Source: Brevundimonas sp. UBA6550 (GTDB taxonomy: Bacteria; Pseudomonadota; Alphaproteobacteria; Caulobacterales; Caulobacteraceae). From it: a stretch of DNA of 64,000 nucleotides. The notes under the pieces are model-generated. The model made no database searches and was not told the DNA's origin. It was given only the letters and a program-made list of their open reading frames with translations. Made by a program: the position numbers and the translations under genes. The stretch lies in NCBI RefSeq assembly GCF_002434505.1, contig NZ_DJKE01000003.1:69776-133775 (forward strand). Direction: 5' to 3'. Positions 53,708 through 63,237 of the stretch are shown piece after piece (the first letter of the stretch is position 1; each line of letters opens with the position of its first letter).

Positions 53708-56632
53708 ATGTCCGACGCCTCCACCGACCTTCCCGCCGCCGACGCCGACCCCGCCGACCGCCCCCTGACGCAGGACGGCCCCGCGCTGCGGCTGTGGATG
53801 ATCGACGCCTCGGCCTACATCTTCCGCGCCTATCACGCCCTGCCGCCGTTGACGCGCAAGTCGGACGGCCTGCCGGTCGGCGCGGTCCAGGGCTACTGCA
53901 ACATGTTGTGGAAGCTGCTGAAGGACATGAAGGGTGCGGATGGCCCCACCCATCTGGTCGCCATCTTCGATCATTCGGAAAAGACGTTCCGCAACACCCT
54001 GTACGACCAGTACAAGGCCCACCGCCCGCCGCCGCCCGAGGATCTGGTGCCCCAGTTCCCGCTGGTGCGCGAGGCGACGGCGGCGTTCGGGGTGCATTGC
54101 GTCGAACTGCCCGGCTACGAGGCCGACGACCTGATCGCCACCTACGCCTGCAAGGCGCGCGATGCGGGCGGGGAGGCGGTGATCGTCTCGTCCGACAAGG
54201 ACCTGATGCAGCTGATCGGCGGCGGCGTGGTGATGTGGGACCCGATGAAGGACCGGCGTCTGGCCGAGCCGGAGGTGTTCGAAAAGTTCGGCGTCGGGCC
54301 CGAAAAGATGGTCGATCTTCAGGCCCTGATCGGCGACAGCGTCGACAATGTGCCGGGCGCGCCGGGCATCGGGCCGAAGACGGCGGCCCAGTTGCTGGAT
54401 GAATACGGCGACCTGGACACCCTGCTGGCTCGCGCGGGCGAGATCAAACAGCCCAAACGCCGCCAGACCCTGATCGATTTCGCCGATCAGATCCGCCTGT
54501 CGCGCGATCTGGTGCGGCTGACCTGCGACGCCCCGGCGCCGGAAGCCATCGACGATTTCGCCGTGCGCGATCCCGATCCCGCGATCCTGTCGGCCTTCCT
54601 GGAAGCGATGGAGTTCCGTTCGCTGCAACGCCGGGTCGGCGACGGCAAGGCGGGCCCCAGCGACGTTTCGGCCTTTGCGCCCAAACGCGCGCCCACCCTG
54701 TCGGCGCCGGTCGCCACGCCGCGCTACGGCCAGGTGGTGGAGGGCCCGGTGGAGGTCCAAAGCTTCGATCACGCCGCCTATGAATGCATCCAGACCGAGG
54801 AGGCGCTGGACCGCTGGATCGCGCGGGCGACCGAGGTCGGGGTGGTCGGTTTCGACACCGAGACCGACGCCCTGTCCGCGACCCACGCCGGCCTGTGCGG
54901 CGTGTCCCTGGCCATCGGGCCGAACGAAGCCTGCTACATTCCCCTGACGCACGAGCATGAGCCGCAGGCGGGCGAGGGCGGCCTGTTCGGCGACGCAGCC
55001 GAGCCGCGCGAGCCGATCCATCAGCTGGACAAGCCCACGACCCTGGCCAGGCTGAAGACCCTGCTGGAAGACCCGTCTGTCCTGAAGGTGTTGCAGAACG
55101 CCAAATACGACATCGCCGTCATGGCGCGCCGGGGCATCCGCGTCGCGCCCTATGACGACACCATGCTGATCTCCTATGTGCTGGAGGGCGGTCTGCACGG
55201 TCACGGCATGGACGAACTGGCGCGGCTGCATCTCGGCCACGATCCGATCCCGTTCAAGTCGGTGGCCGGGACGGGCAAGAGCCAGAAGTCGTTCAAGCAC
55301 GTCGCCCTGAGACCCGCCTCGGAATACGCCGCCGAGGACGCCGACGTGACGCTGCGGCTGTGGCGCATCCTGAAACCGCGCCTGGCGCGCGAGGGCCTGT
55401 CCACCGTCTATGAGACGCTGGAGCGGGGGATGCCGACCGTGCTGGCCGACATGGAGACGGCGGGCGTCCGCATCGATCCCGAGCGACTGAAACGTCTGTC
55501 CAGCGAGTTCGGCCTGCGCATGGCCGAGCTGGAAGCCGAGGCCGAACGGATCGCCGGCCGGCCCTTCAACATCGGCTCGCCGCGCCAGATCGGCGACATC
55601 CTGTTCGGCGAGTTGAACCTGCCGGGCGGCAAGAAGACCGCCAGCGGCCAGTGGGGCACCGACGCCAGCGTGCTGGAGGAGCTGGCCCTCAGCCACGAGC
55701 TGCCGCGCACCATTCTGGACTGGCGCCAACTGTCCAAGCTGAAGGGCACCTATACCGACGCCCTGATCGCCGCCGCCGATCCCAGGACTGATCGGGTCCA
55801 CACCTCCTATCAGCTGGCCGCCGCCTCGACCGGGCGTCTGGCGTCCAGCGACCCGAACCTGCAGAACATCCCGATCCGCACCGAGACGGGGCGCGAAATC
55901 CGCCAGGCCTTCATCGCCGCGCCCGGCCATGTGCTGATCAGCGCCGACTACAGCCAGATCGAGCTGCGCCTGCTGGCCCATATCGGCGACATCGCCGAGC
56001 TGAAACGCGCCTTCAAGGCCGGGCTGGACATCCACGCCGCGACCGCCAGCGAAATGTTCGGCGTGCCGGTCGAAGGGATGCCGTCCGAGACGCGCCGTCG
56101 CGCCAAGGCGATCAATTTCGGCATCGTCTATGGCATCTCGGCCTTCGGCCTGGCCAACCAGCTGGGCATCGATCAGGGCGAGGCCGGGGCCTATATCAAG
56201 ACCTATTTCGAACGCTTCCCCGGCATCCGCGACTATATGGACCGCACCAAGGCCGAGGTGCGCCAGACTGGCTTCGTCTCGACCGTCTTCGGGCGTCGCA
56301 TCCACATTCCCGCCATCCTGTCCAAGTCCGGGGCCGAGCGTCAGTTCGGCGAGCGCGCGGCCATCAACGCCCCGATCCAGGGCGCGGCCGCCGACATCAT
56401 CCGCCGCGCCATGATCCGCATGCCGGGCGCCTTGGTGGACGCCGGGCTGAAGACGCGGATGCTGTTGCAGGTCCACGACGAACTGGTGTTCGAGGCGCCG
56501 CAGGACGAGGCCGAGCGCGCCATCCCCGTGATCCGCCGCATCATGGAGAACGCCGCCGAACCCGCCGTCGCCCTGACCGTCCCCCTAGTCGTCGACGCCC
56601 GCGCCGCCCCCAACTGGGACGAGGCCCACTGA
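53708..56632 (+). CDS. polA: DNA polymerase I
   Basis: A 974-residue repair and lagging-strand polymerase. The 5' nuclease domain starts LWMIDASAYIFRAYHALPPL near residue 30 and keeps YEADDLIATYA. The 3'-5' exonuclease is intact, with FDTETDALS near 382, NAKYDIAVM and YAAEDADVTL. The polymerase domain has SADYSQIELRLLAHI (motif A), RRRAKAINFGIVYG (motif B) and LLQVHDELVFE (motif C). Length is slightly above the usual 930-950 residues because of the Ala/Asp-rich N-terminal tail. Confidence 0.98.
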   Translation: MSDASTDLPAADADPADRPLTQDGPALRLWMIDASAYIFRAYHALPPLTRKSDGLPVGAVQGYCNMLWKLLKDMKGADGPTHLVAIFDHSEKTFRNTLYDQYKAHRPPPPEDLVPQFPLVREATAAFGVHCVELPGYEADDLIATYACKARDAGGEAVIVSSDKDLMQLIGGGVVMWDPMKDRRLAEPEVFEKFGVGPEKMVDLQALIGDSVDNVPGAPGIGPKTAAQLLDEYGDLDTLLARAGEIKQPKRRQTLIDFADQIRLSRDLVRLTCDAPAPEAIDDFAVRDPDPAILSAFLEAMEFRSLQRRVGDGKAGPSDVSAFAPKRAPTLSAPVATPRYGQVVEGPVEVQSFDHAAYECIQTEEALDRWIARATEVGVVGFDTETDALSATHAGLCGVSLAIGPNEACYIPLTHEHEPQAGEGGLFGDAAEPREPIHQLDKPTTLARLKTLLEDPSVLKVLQNAKYDIAVMARRGIRVAPYDDTMLISYVLEGGLHGHGMDELARLHLGHDPIPFKSVAGTGKSQKSFKHVALRPASEYAAEDADVTLRLWRILKPRLAREGLSTVYETLERGMPTVLADMETAGVRIDPERLKRLSSEFGLRMAELEAEAERIAGRPFNIGSPRQIGDILFGELNLPGGKKTASGQWGTDASVLEELALSHELPRTILDWRQLSKLKGTYTDALIAAADPRTDRVHTSYQLAAASTGRLASSDPNLQNIPIRTETGREIRQAFIAAPGHVLISADYSQIELRLLAHIGDIAELKRAFKAGLDIHAATASEMFGVPVEGMPSETRRRAKAINFGIVYGISAFGLANQLGIDQGEAGAYIKTYFERFPGIRDYMDRTKAEVRQTGFVSTVFGRRIHIPAILSKSGAERQFGERAAINAPIQGAAADIIRRAMIRMPGALVDAGLKTRMLLQVHDELVFEAPQDEAERAIPVIRRIMENAAEPAVALTVPLVVDARAAPNWDEAH

Positions 56633-56639
56633 CCGGGCG

Positions 56640-57794
56640 TCAGGCGGCGACCATGCCGATGTCGTCGGGCAGTTCGCCGCGGCCCAGGAGGCCGGTTTCG
56701 AAGTCCATGAAGATGTCCATCAGCTCCTCGACATTGACCGGCGGGGCGCCGGGGCCGAAGCGGAAGCGCCAGTAGCTGACGATGTGCTGCACGGCGCCCA
56801 GCTGGTCGCCCAGCTTGGCGAACATGGAGGGCGCATCCAGAAGAAAGTCGCGGAAGGCGGTGGGTTGGCCTTCCTGGGTCAGCTTGGCGTAGGCGTCGTC
56901 ATAGATGCGAAGTGTCCGGCTGACCTCGTCGCAGGTCTTGATGATGCGGCCGCGCAGAACGTCGCGGCTGCGGGCCAGATACTCCTTGGCGGCGCGGTCG
57001 GTCTTGCCGATCGGGCGGATGGTGCGCACGGCCTCGGCGACATTGGCGACGTCGCCCAACAGGGCCGCCAGCGTCCACTTGTAATAGAGGAAGCCTTTCC
57101 AGCAGAAAACGCCTTCCTGATACTGCTCCGGCGCCAGGCGCAGCGTCAGTCGCAGGGCGTCCAGCTGATCGCCCGGGGTGTTGGACAGGATCTTGGCCGC
57201 CATCCGACCGGCCGAGTCCGCGTTCACCGCCACGGTGTCGGATCCCAGGCTGAGGGTGACCAGCGGTTCGATCTCGCTGCGCACGAAGGCCAGCATCCGC
57301 TGAAGATCGCTTTCGCTGATCGAAAAATAGCAGGGCGCGGGGTCCAGCCCGCCGCGTCGGAGCTGTTCGCGCAGCAGGAAGGGATCCAGCGACGGCAGTT
57401 TGTCGATCAGGCGCAGGGTCTCGATGTCGGGATGGTTCGCTGGAACCCCGAACGCCTCCATCATCATCCGCTCGAAGCCGATCTGGTTGACGAAGACGTA
57501 GCGGCCGCCGGTCTTCAGGTCGGTGTCGTCGATAGGGATGACCACCTTGGTCACGACCTGACGGCGGCCGTTGAACAGGTCGATCTCGTTGCGCCGCACA
57601 CGGTGTTTTATGATCAGGGCGCGGTTGAGCGCTGAGGTGCGGAAGATGGGGAAGCTGGCCCACTCGGGATTGCGCACGGCGCCGTCGGGGCCGCTGTCGC
57701 CGTTCTCCTCCCAAACGCGCAGCAGGTTCAGCACCCGCGCCGTGGAGGCCGAGCCCTTCAGATGTTCCAGACTGCGGACGGCGCGATCGGTCAT
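56640..57794 (-). CDS. conserved-looking protein of unknown function (384 residues)
   Basis: A 384-residue soluble protein with good coding character over its whole length. Distinct segments include VVTKVVIPIDDTDLKTGGRY, YYKWTLAALLGDVANVAEA and FLLDAPSMFAKLGDQLGAVQHIVSYWRF. No signal peptide, membrane segment or nucleotide-binding motif is visible, and I do not recognise the family. It is divergent from nothing nearby and stands alone between polA (tail to tail, 7 bases) and the TonB receptor, whose terminator lies just upstream of it. Confidence 0.78.
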   Translation of the reverse strand: MTDRAVRSLEHLKGSASTARVLNLLRVWEENGDSGPDGAVRNPEWASFPIFRTSALNRALIIKHRVRRNEIDLFNGRRQVVTKVVIPIDDTDLKTGGRYVFVNQIGFERMMMEAFGVPANHPDIETLRLIDKLPSLDPFLLREQLRRGGLDPAPCYFSISESDLQRMLAFVRSEIEPLVTLSLGSDTVAVNADSAGRMAAKILSNTPGDQLDALRLTLRLAPEQYQEGVFCWKGFLYYKWTLAALLGDVANVAEAVRTIRPIGKTDRAAKEYLARSRDVLRGRIIKTCDEVSRTLRIYDDAYAKLTQEGQPTAFRDFLLDAPSMFAKLGDQLGAVQHIVSYWRFRFGPGAPPVNVEELMDIFMDFETGLLGRGELPDDIGMVAA

Positions 57795-57842
57795 GCGATC
57801 ACCCTAGACGCGAAATCGTCACCAAATGGCTTAGGTTGTCCT

Positions 57843-57873
57843 GGAAAAGAACAGGGGTCGCCGAGACGACCCC
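57843..57873 (-). terminator. terminator after the TonB-dependent receptor gene
   Basis: Perfect 7-base arms GGGGTCG (57854-57860) and CGACCCC (57867-57873) with a 6-base loop. On the minus strand the stem leads into GTTCTTTTCC. It lies 22 bases after the receptor's stop and before the next gene on the same strand. Confidence 0.7.
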
Positions 57874-57894
57874 AAGCGGCCCGCGATTGCGCGA

Positions 57895-60054
57895 TCAGAA
57901 GGCGGCCGTGACGGAGACCCACAGGCGGCGCGGCTCCTGGTTGTTGGCGAACTCCGGCGCATAGGACACAGGCGTCCCATAGGGAAGCAGGCTGACGAAG
58001 TCCTTGTCGAAGACATTATAGACCACGGCGTTCACGGTCAGATTGTCGTCGATCCGATAGGCGCCGCCTAGGTGGAACAGGCTGTAGGCCTTGTAGTCGC
58101 CCAGCGCCGTCTGGGCGTCGCCGACGCCCCGATAACGCGACGACCGATATTCGCCGCGCAGCCACAGGTTCATGCGATCCGTGGCGTTCCAGCGCAGATT
58201 GGCGTTCAGCATATGCTCGGGCGTGTCGGTCAGAGGCTGGCCGGCCGCCGCGCCCGATTTCTGTTCGCTGTCGGTGAAGGTGTAGTTGCCCTGAAGCGTC
58301 CAGGCGTCGTCGAAGCGGAAGCGGGCCGTGGCCTCGACGCCCTTCGTCACCGCCTCGTCGACGTTGACGCTCTGGGCGAAGGTCGGAACCGTGGAGATGT
58401 AGGCGGTATAGAAACCCACGTCGTAGCAGCCCGACTTATTATACCCGCCGGCGTCGAACTGGGCCTGGGTCAGGCGGAACAGGCAGTTGGCGATCGGGAC
58501 GCCGGTGGCGATCTTGTCGTCGAACTGGTTGTGGAAGACGGTCACGCCGGCGCGCAGCCGCTGGTGATCGTCGTACAGGACCGCGAACTCGGTCGAGGTC
58601 GAGGTTTCCGGCATCAGGCCGGGGCTGCCCAGCAGCGGCAGGCGGCCCTGGGCGCCGAAGCCGTTGATGCCCGACGCCAGTTGCTCCAGCCGCGGGGTCT
58701 TGAAGCCCTGGCTGACGCCGCCCTTCACGGTCCAGACGGCGCTGGGGTTCCACACCAGATAGGCGCGCGGACTGAAGTGCGAGCCGAAGGTGGAATGGTC
58801 GTCGTGCCGCGCCCCCAGCGTCAGGGCCAGGTTGTCGGTGAAACGCCACTCGTCCTCGGCGAAGACGGCCCACTGGGTGTGGTTGAACGTGCCGGACACC
58901 ACGCCGTCCGTCATTTCGGCGTCCCAATGCTGGCCGCCCACAGTGAAGGTGTGGTTGCGCCATTGCGAGAACAGCTTGGTGTCGAAGATGCGATTTTCGC
59001 TCTCCAAGGTGCGGCCGCCGCCGGCGCCGGCGACGCCGTTTGGAATGATCCGGCCACGGGTTTCGGTCCTGGCGACCGAATAGTTGGATTCCAGCACCCC
59101 GAACGGCAGGCGCCAGTTGTGGGCCACGGCGATTTGATCGCGGTTGAACTCCAGGAACTTGTCATAGCCGCCGGCGGTGGTGGCGGTGCCCATCTGGCCC
59201 TTGGAGTTGTCATACCATTGGCGGCTCACGTCGCCGTCGATCCACAGGTCGTGGTCGGGATGCAGGTTGAAGGCCACGCGCCCGCCTGCAGACCAGATCT
59301 GGTTGGCCGTGGCGCTGCGGCCAAAGCCGGACACCGGGGTCTGGACGCCCGCGACGGTCTCATAGGTCAGTCTGGACTGCTCCCGCTCCGAGCGCGACGC
59401 CCGGATCGAGACGCCGACGCGATCCGCGACCAGCGGCCCGGCCAGATAGACGTCGCCGCCGCGAATATCGCCGAACTCCTCGTCGCCCTGCAGGGTGTAA
59501 TGGGCCGTCGCCGATCCGTGCCAGGCGTCGCCGATCTTGCGGGTGATGATGTTGACCACCCCGCCCATGGCGTCGGACCCGTACAGGGTGGAGACGGGGC
59601 CGCGCACCACCTCGACCCGCTCGATGGCCGAGACGGGCGGCAGGAAGCTGGTGGCGGTCTCGCCGAAGCCGTTGGGCGTGACGCTGCCGGCTGTGTTCTG
59701 GCGGCGGCCGTCGATCAGGATCAGGGTGTAGTCCGACCCCATGCCCCGGATATTGATGGTCTGGCCGCCCGACTTGCCGACGGCGGCGCCGGTGTCGACG
59801 CCTTCGACATTGTTCAGGATTTCGGCGATGGAGACGGCCCGCACCTCCTCGATCTCGGCGCGGGGAATGACGCTGATCGAGGCGGGGGCCTGATTGATCC
59901 GCTGCTCGAAGCCCGAGGCGGTGACGACGATCTCGCCCAGTTCAGAGGGCTGGGCGGTCGAGGGCTGGGCGGTCTGGGCCAGGGCGGCGTTCGCGGTCAG
60001 GCAGAAGGCCAGGGAGGCGCCGGCCAGCAGGCGTGCGCGGGTCGAAATCGTCAT
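57895..60054 (-). CDS. TonB-dependent outer-membrane receptor
   Basis: A 719-residue receptor with a signal peptide (cleavage after ANAALA) and a TonB-box-like EIVVTA at 41-46. The plug domain has ISVIPRAEIEEVRAVSIAEIL, LIDGRRQN, IERVEVVRGPVSTLYGSDAM and GGVVNIITRK. The beta-barrel ends in the usual aromatic residue (WVSVTAAF). The plug resembles IrgA/CirA-type catecholate siderophore receptors, so iron uptake is likely but not proven. Upstream lies a symmetric TTGCGA/TCGCAA element that could bind Fur. The receptor stands alone without a transporter operon. Confidence 0.92.
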   Translation of the reverse strand: MTISTRARLLAGASLAFCLTANAALAQTAQPSTAQPSELGEIVVTASGFEQRINQAPASISVIPRAEIEEVRAVSIAEILNNVEGVDTGAAVGKSGGQTINIRGMGSDYTLILIDGRRQNTAGSVTPNGFGETATSFLPPVSAIERVEVVRGPVSTLYGSDAMGGVVNIITRKIGDAWHGSATAHYTLQGDEEFGDIRGGDVYLAGPLVADRVGVSIRASRSEREQSRLTYETVAGVQTPVSGFGRSATANQIWSAGGRVAFNLHPDHDLWIDGDVSRQWYDNSKGQMGTATTAGGYDKFLEFNRDQIAVAHNWRLPFGVLESNYSVARTETRGRIIPNGVAGAGGGRTLESENRIFDTKLFSQWRNHTFTVGGQHWDAEMTDGVVSGTFNHTQWAVFAEDEWRFTDNLALTLGARHDDHSTFGSHFSPRAYLVWNPSAVWTVKGGVSQGFKTPRLEQLASGINGFGAQGRLPLLGSPGLMPETSTSTEFAVLYDDHQRLRAGVTVFHNQFDDKIATGVPIANCLFRLTQAQFDAGGYNKSGCYDVGFYTAYISTVPTFAQSVNVDEAVTKGVEATARFRFDDAWTLQGNYTFTDSEQKSGAAAGQPLTDTPEHMLNANLRWNATDRMNLWLRGEYRSSRYRGVGDAQTALGDYKAYSLFHLGGAYRIDDNLTVNAVVYNVFDKDFVSLLPYGTPVSYAPEFANNQEPRRLWVSVTAAF

Positions 60055-60074
60055 GATAGAACAGCCCCTAATAC

Positions 60075-60103
60075 TTGCGAGCGCCTCTCAACAGCATTCG
60101 CAA
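60075..60103. promoter_or_regulatory. possible Fur-type site before the TonB receptor
   Basis: TTGCGA (60075-60080) and TCGCAA (60098-60103) form an inverted pair 17 bases apart, 21 to 49 bases before the receptor ATG. On the receptor strand it reads TTGCGAATGCTGTTGAGAGG, reminiscent of GCGAATGA-type Fur boxes of related bacteria. It is a hypothesis only. Confidence 0.35.
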
Positions 60104-60211
60104 AGGTCGTCCAAGGGGGGTGCGCCCATCCGTCGCAAGCGGAGCCGTATCGGCGCGCGGTCCGACGCCGCGCGCTGGCGCCCGGTCGCAATCCGGGTCT
60201 AGAACGAGGCC

Positions 60212-60415
60212 ATGCAGATTTTCGACCTTCTGATCGTCGCCGCCATCGTCGCCGTGACGATCACCCTGGGCCTGGGTCTCTATTCGCTGTTTCGCGGCGG
60301 GGCCTATGCGCGGACCCATTCCAACCGGCTGATGCGGTTGCGCGTCGGGCTGCAGGCCGTGGCGGTGGTGCTGCTGGTGATCGGCATGATGTGGAAGGCG
60401 ACGCGGGGAGGCTGA
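60212..60415 (+). CDS. HIG1-domain (twin transmembrane) protein
   Basis: A 67-residue inner-membrane protein with two hydrophobic segments: DLLIVAAIVAVTITLGLGLYSLF and MRLRVGLQAVAVVLLVIGMMW. The polar loop HSNRLMRLRVGLQ is characteristic of the HIG1 domain, found in small proteins linked to respiratory complexes. It precedes the cob(I)alamin adenosyltransferase gene by two bases and is probably cotranscribed, a pairing often seen in alphaproteobacteria. Confidence 0.85.
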   Translation: MQIFDLLIVAAIVAVTITLGLGLYSLFRGGAYARTHSNRLMRLRVGLQAVAVVLLVIGMMWKATRGG

Positions 60416-60417
60416 CC

Positions 60418-60990
60418 ATGGTGACGCTGAACAAGATCTACACTCGCACCGGCGACGGCGGTCAGACGCGGCTGGCCTCAGGCGCGCCCGTCTCCAAGAC
60501 CGACGCCCGGGTCGAGGCCTATGGAGCGGTGGACGAGCTGAACGCCGTGATCGGCATCGCGCGTCTGAACAGTGGTCAGAACGACCGGATCGACGCCATG
60601 CTGGGCCGCATCCAGAACGAGCTGTTCGACCTGGGCGCCGACCTGGCCACGCCGCTCGATCCGCCTCCGGCGTGGGAGGCGCTGCGGATCATCGACAGCC
60701 AGGTCGAGCGGCTGGAGCAGGAAATCGACTGGATGAACGAGAGCCTCAAGGCCCTGGACAGCTTCATCCTGCCGGGCGGGGCGCCGCTGTCGGCGCATCT
60801 GCACGTGGCGCGCACCGTCTGTCGCCGGGCCGAGCGGGAGGCCGTGCGGCTGGTCGAGGCCGGGGAGGCGGTGAACGGCGCGGCCGTCCGCTATCTAAAC
60901 CGGCTGTCGGACCATCTGTTCGTGGCCGCCCGCCGCGCCAACGCCAATGGCGCCGGCGACATCAAGTGGAAGCCGGGCGCGACGCGCTGA
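60418..60990 (+). CDS. cob(I)yrinic acid a,c-diamide adenosyltransferase (PduO-type)
   Basis: A 190-residue ATP:corrinoid adenosyltransferase that makes adenosylcobalamin. The ATP-binding N terminus is KIYTRTGDGGQTRL, followed by AYGAVDELNAVIG and the conserved RTVCRRAERE with the catalytic arginine. The C-terminal LNRLSDHLFVAARRAN is intact. Start ATG 60418 follows the HIG1 gene. A B12-dependent enzyme such as methylmalonyl-CoA mutase must be encoded elsewhere. Confidence 0.95.
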   Translation: MVTLNKIYTRTGDGGQTRLASGAPVSKTDARVEAYGAVDELNAVIGIARLNSGQNDRIDAMLGRIQNELFDLGADLATPLDPPPAWEALRIIDSQVERLEQEIDWMNESLKALDSFILPGGAPLSAHLHVARTVCRRAEREAVRLVEAGEAVNGAAVRYLNRLSDHLFVAARRANANGAGDIKWKPGATR

Positions 60991-61002
60991 GGGCTTTTAC
61001 GA

Positions 61003-61347
61003 TCAGGCCGCCGGTCTTGCAGCGGCCAGGGCCGCCTTCTGCCGTTGGGCGTCGGCGGCGCGGGCGCGGCTTTCGGCGGCCAGCTCATGTTCGATGCGAA
61101 CCAGCTCGCGGTTCTTCTCGGCCGAGGCCTCCTCGCGCGACACGCCGTTCGGACGGCCGGTGATCTGGGCGATGGAGATGGGCTGGGCGCAGATGCGGCT
61201 TTCCATGTCATACCATTTTCCGGCCGCCTCGCACCGCTTGCCCGGCGCGACCCAATAGTCCTGCAGCACGAAAATCCCCACGATGGCGACGCCGAACAGG
61301 CCGAAGAAAATCATCGCCAGGCGGGGAAAGGTCAGGAAACGCTTCAT
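61003..61347 (-). CDS. single-span membrane protein of unknown function
   Basis: A 114-residue protein with a membrane segment (LAMIFFGLFGVAIVGIFVL), a short extracytoplasmic part with two cysteines (GKRCEAAGKWYDMESRICAQ) and a long charged helix at the end (RELVRIEHELAAESRARA). No family is recognised. It lies tail to tail with the adenosyltransferase gene (12 bases) and divergent from etfB. ATG 61347 is chosen because it begins the membrane anchor MKRFLTFPR. Confidence 0.72.
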   Translation of the reverse strand: MKRFLTFPRLAMIFFGLFGVAIVGIFVLQDYWVAPGKRCEAAGKWYDMESRICAQPISIAQITGRPNGVSREEASAEKNRELVRIEHELAAESRARAADAQRQKAALAAARPAA

Positions 61348-61464
61348 CTCGTGGTCCGTTAGGTGAGGATCGCAGCCGCAGCTTGACCCCGCGTTACGTT
61401 GACAGGCCTTCGCGACCGCTCCATGTCCTTGCCCCTGCATTCAGGCGATTTCACGGATAGACCC

Positions 61465-62229
61465 ATGAAGGTACTCGTCCCCGTCAAACGGGTGATCGAC
61501 TATAACGTCAAGGCCCGCGTCAAGGCGGATCAGTCGGGCGTCGATCTGGCCAACGTCAAAATGAGCATGAACCCGTTCGACGAGATCGCCGTCGAAGAGG
61601 CGGTTCGTCTGAAGGAAGGCAAGGAGCATCACGCGGCCGGAACGGCGGACGAGATCGTCGTCGTCTCCATCGGCGTGACCCAGGCCCAGGAGACGATCCG
61701 CACGGCCCTGGCCATGGGCGCGGACCGGGGCATCCTGGTTCAGTCGGACACGGACCTGGAGCCTCTGGCCGTCGCCAAACTGCTGAAGGCGGTGGTCGAC
61801 GAGGAGAAGCCGGACCTGGTCCTGATGGGCAAACAGTCGATCGACGGCGACAACAATGCGGTGGGTCAGATGCTGGCCGCCCTGCTGGACTGGCCCCAGG
61901 CCACCTTCGCCGGCAAGCTGGTCATCGACGGCGGCAAGGCCACGGTGACGCGCGAAGTCGACGGCGGCCTGCAGACGGTTGCGGCTGAACTGCCCGCCGT
62001 GGTGACGGTGGACCTGCGTCTGAACACGCCGCGCTATGCGTCGCTTCCCAACATCATGAAGGCCAAGAAGAAGGAGATCGCGGTCAAGGCGGTCGCCGAC
62101 TATGGCGTCGATGTCGCCGACCGTCTGAAGGTCGTGAAGGTCACCGAGCCGCCCAAGCGGTCGGCCGGGGTCAAGGTGGCCGACGCCGCCGAACTGGTTT
62201 CCAAGCTCAAGTCCGCGGGAGCGCTGTAA
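61465..62229 (+). CDS. etfB: electron transfer flavoprotein beta subunit
   Basis: A 254-residue subunit of the FAD/AMP-containing ETF that carries electrons from acyl-CoA dehydrogenases to ETF-ubiquinone oxidoreductase. The N terminus [14 protein letters not shown] and the [34 protein letters not shown] and [17 protein letters not shown] blocks are diagnostic. ATG 61465 is preferred over the in-frame 61399. The etfA gene starts one base after the stop, so the subunits are translated together. Confidence 0.96.
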   Translation: MKVLVPVKRVIDYNVKARVKADQSGVDLANVKMSMNPFDEIAVEEAVRLKEGKEHHAAGTADEIVVVSIGVTQAQETIRTALAMGADRGILVQSDTDLEPLAVAKLLKAVVDEEKPDLVLMGKQSIDGDNNAVGQMLAALLDWPQATFAGKLVIDGGKATVTREVDGGLQTVAAELPAVVTVDLRLNTPRYASLPNIMKAKKKEIAVKAVADYGVDVADRLKVVKVTEPPKRSAGVKVADAAELVSKLKSAGAL

Positions 62230-62230
62230 T

Positions 62231-63160
62231 ATGGCTGTCCTCGTCATCGCCGATCACGACGGTTCGACCGTTCGCGACACCACCAACAAGACCGTGACCG
62301 CCGCTCTGGGCCTGTCGTCCGACGTGGACGTTCTGGTCCTGGGCCAGGGCGCGCAGGCCGCCGCCGACAGCGCGGCCAAGATCGCCGGCGTGCGCAAGGT
62401 GCTGCTGGCCGAGAGCGCGGGTCTGGGCAAGATGCTGGCCGAGGCGGTCGAAGCGACCGTCCTGCCGCTGGCGGACGGCTACGACGCCATCCTGACGCCT
62501 GCGACCACGGACGGAAAGAACTTCGCCCCGCGTCTGGCCGCCAAGCTGGATGTCGCGCCGATCTCGGACATCGTCGAAGTCGTCTCGGCCGACACCTTCG
62601 TCCGGCCGATCTACGCCGGCAATGCGCTGGAGACGATCCAGTCGTCGGACGCCAGGAAGGTGATCACGGTGCGCCCGACCGCCTTCGCCGCCGCCGCCGA
62701 GGGCGGCTCGGCCCCTGTGGAGAGCGTCGCCGGCGCCGAGGCGTCCAAGACCGCCTTCGTCTCCGAGGAGATGGTCAAGTCGGATCGGCCCGAACTGGGC
62801 GCCGCCAAGATCATCGTCTCCGGCGGCCGCGCCCTGGGCTCGGCGGATGAATTCCACGCCGTGATGGAGCCTCTGGCTGACAAGCTGGGAGCCGCCATCG
62901 GCGCCTCGCGCGCCGCCGTCGACGCCGGCTATGCGCCCAACGACTATCAGGTCGGCCAGACCGGCAAGGTGGTCGCGCCCCAGCTCTATATCGCCGTGGG
63001 CATCTCTGGCGCGATCCAGCACCTGGCGGGGATGAAGGACTCCAAGACCATCGTCGCCATCAACAAGGACCCCGACGCGCCGATCTTCCAGGTCGCCGAC
63101 TACGGTCTGGTCGCGGACTACAAGACCGCCGTGCCTGAACTGATGGCCGCCCTGGGCTGA
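62231..63160 (+). CDS. etfA: electron transfer flavoprotein alpha subunit
   Basis: A 309-residue FAD-binding subunit. Recognisable parts are [37 protein letters not shown], and the FAD site [12 protein letters not shown], then [15 protein letters not shown] and [21 protein letters not shown]. The C terminus ends with [20 protein letters not shown]. All marks of the functional alpha subunit are intact. A strong terminator follows 25 bases after the stop, ending the etfBA operon. Confidence 0.97.
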   Translation: MAVLVIADHDGSTVRDTTNKTVTAALGLSSDVDVLVLGQGAQAAADSAAKIAGVRKVLLAESAGLGKMLAEAVEATVLPLADGYDAILTPATTDGKNFAPRLAAKLDVAPISDIVEVVSADTFVRPIYAGNALETIQSSDARKVITVRPTAFAAAAEGGSAPVESVAGAEASKTAFVSEEMVKSDRPELGAAKIIVSGGRALGSADEFHAVMEPLADKLGAAIGASRAAVDAGYAPNDYQVGQTGKVVAPQLYIAVGISGAIQHLAGMKDSKTIVAINKDPDAPIFQVADYGLVADYKTAVPELMAALG

Positions 63161-63185
63161 CGCCTGGACGATAGACTCTGCGAGG

Positions 63186-63217
63186 GGCGCGATGTCGGAG
63201 ACGATGTCGCGCCTTTT
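63186..63217 (+). terminator. terminator after etfBA
   Basis: GGCGCGA (63186-63192) pairs perfectly with TCGCGCC (63207-63213), followed by TTTT (63214-63217). It sits just after the etfA stop. Confidence 0.82.
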
Positions 63218-63237
63218 GCATATCTGGGAGCGATGGA

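Noticed and set aside
53615..56476. 953-residue open frame antisense to polA
   Set aside because: Shadow of polA; no domain signature and composition typical of GC-rich antisense frames.
58072..60990. 972-residue open frame on the plus strand over the TonB receptor
   Set aside because: Antisense shadow that runs into the genuine adenosyltransferase frame at its end; only 60418-60990 is accepted.
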